Assembly (NCBI GenBank): GCA_934359185.1
Contig: CAKRLE010000002.1
Location: 124,001 to 188,000 of the forward strand
Source: an uncultured Lachnospira sp.
GTDB lineage: Bacteria; Bacillota; Clostridia; Lachnospirales; Lachnospiraceae
Length of the DNA stretch: 64,000 nucleotides
Reading direction: 5' to 3'
In this document: in pieces, positions 63,299-64,000 of the stretch
Layout of the letters: each line of letters opens with the position of its first letter
Position numbering within the stretch: the first letter of the stretch is position 1
Notes under the pieces: model-generated
Told to the model about the DNA's origin: nothing
Database searches by the model: none
Seen by the model: the letters and a program-made list of their open reading frames with translations, nothing else
Made by a program: the position numbers and the translations under genes

Positions 63299-63952
63299 AT
63301 GGCAGAAATTAAGATATGCGGCCTAAAGATAGCTTCAGATATAGATGCTGTCAATCTGTATGAACCGGAATATGTGGGGATGGTTATGTATTTCCCGAAA
63401 AGTTCAAGAAATGTGACAGAAGAGCTTGCTAAGACACTTGCGACAAAAATTAAACCAGGAATTAATAAAGTTGCTGTTACAGTCAACCCTAGTCTGGAAC
63501 AGGCTTTGACAATAAAACAGATTGGATTTGATTATATTCAGATTCATGGAGATGTCTCACAGGAAGTTATTGATGGCATAACGCTTCCAGTTATAAGAGC
63601 CATTAATATATCTGAGAATAATTCGATTGGGAAGTTTGAAAAAGAGCTGGAAAAATTAGCTGTATGTAATAATATATATGGTGTCCTGTTTGATGCAGGA
63701 ACACCTGGAAGTGGCAGAACGTTTGACTGGACAAGTATCGGGCGTATACAGGAGACTGTAAGAAAATCAGGACTTAAACTTTTTCTTGCAGGAGGACTTA
63801 ATGAACATAATGTTTCAGAGGCTGTTAACCTGGTGAATCCTGACGTTGTAGATGTAAGCTCAGGAGTTGAATATGATGATCTGCCATCTGGAAGCGGTAA
63901 AGATGCAGATAAGATAAAAAAATTTATCGAAAATGCAAGAATATTATCATAA
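63299..63952 (+). CDS. trpF: phosphoribosylanthranilate isomerase
   Basis: 217 aa. IKICGLKIASDIDAVN carries the catalytic Cys; the general-acid Asp is in YGVLFDAGTPGSGRTFDW. LFLAGGLNEHNVSEAV and VDVSSGVEYD complete the phosphate site. It catalyses the step after TrpD. The gene follows trpC by 10 bp. Confidence 0.94.
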   Translation: MAEIKICGLKIASDIDAVNLYEPEYVGMVMYFPKSSRNVTEELAKTLATKIKPGINKVAVTVNPSLEQALTIKQIGFDYIQIHGDVSQEVIDGITLPVIRAINISENNSIGKFEKELEKLAVCNNIYGVLFDAGTPGSGRTFDWTSIGRIQETVRKSGLKLFLAGGLNEHNVSEAVNLVNPDVVDVSSGVEYDDLPSGSGKDADKIKKFIENARILS

Positions 63953-63993
63953 CAAAATATAAAGACAATATAATTAAAGGAAGGGATATAGAC

Positions 63994-64000
63994 ATGTCAG
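63994..64000 (+). CDS. start of the next gene, probably trpB
   Basis: AAAGGAAGGG lies about 9 nt before an ATG at 63994, and only the first codons (Met-Ser) are inside the window. Operon order makes tryptophan synthase beta likely, but nothing more can be seen. Confidence 0.4.

Noticed and set aside
1..64000. CRISPR arrays, IS elements, prophage genes
   Set aside because: I saw no evenly spaced direct repeats, no transposase or integrase, and no phage structural genes.

Overview
The window is AT-rich, densely packed chromosomal DNA from a spore-forming, anaerobic Clostridia member. It most resembles the Lachnospiraceae (Lachnospira/Eubacterium eligens-like). This rests on sporulation genes (sigG with a ymxH/ylmC partner), Firmicute-type promoters and T-box/CIRCE control, single-chain glycyl-tRNA synthetase, a TepA-type ClpP relative, and several families I know mainly from Lachnospiraceae (DUF5717, DUF5716, DUF5721, DUF4250, DUF1540). 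I see no prophage, IS element or CRISPR array. The genus assignment is inference.

Layout. 1-5.6 kb: era (5' end cut off), recO, an AT-rich DUF3800 gene, a pyridoxal kinase, a TatD-linked radical SAM gene and glyQS. 5.7-13.9 kb: a zinc-ribbon membrane protein, a LytTR response regulator with an AgrC-like kinase, a direct-repeat LytTR operator, and a lipoprotein plus ABC-2 exporter operon that this pair probably controls. 14.1-23.8 kb: a D,D-carboxypeptidase, rarA, and a four-gene module (giant DUF5717 protein, actin/Hsp70-fold protein, TPR-like protein, membrane coiled-coil protein). A perfect 67-bp inverted repeat follows it. 24-30.4 kb: pheST, queA, a drug/metabolite transporter and the RNase P RNA. 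30.5-35.5 kb: acyltransferase, GT8 and a GT8-acyltransferase fusion, then pyrBI on the opposite strand. 35.8-41.4 kb: trpS, an unknown coiled-coil protein, a C39-like peptidase, a lactonase-family propeller, ymxH and sigG. 41.5-44.9 kb: nrdR, a YqeG phosphatase, aroE, aroK, aroQ and efp. 45-50.8 kb (minus strand): a DUF1540 protein, two signal peptidases, htpG behind a perfect CIRCE element, a DUF5721 protein and an ABC permease/ATPase pair. 50.9-55.1 kb: an NrnA-like phosphoesterase, tRNA-Thr(CGT), a candidate small RNA with a 48-aa gene, DUF4250, a membrane Mrr-type nuclease, a TepA-like protease and a PflA-like radical SAM protein. 55.2-64 kb: a GPH sugar symporter, an isoamylase homologue that has lost its catalytic residues, a TPR protein, a HAD phosphatase, and a T-box-controlled trp operon (trpE-G-C-F, then probably trpB).

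Aromatic biosynthesis is represented twice: late shikimate steps at 42.5-44.3 kb and tryptophan synthesis at 60-64 kb. trpD is missing from its usual place between trpG and trpC. The observations I would check first are the DUF5717/DUF5716 module, the apparently dead GH13 protein, the acyltransferase/GT8 cluster with its own fusion protein, and three very large intergenic inverted repeats (23.8, 27.5 and 34.0 kb).

Domain and family names come from recognising motifs in the translated sequence. No database search was run.
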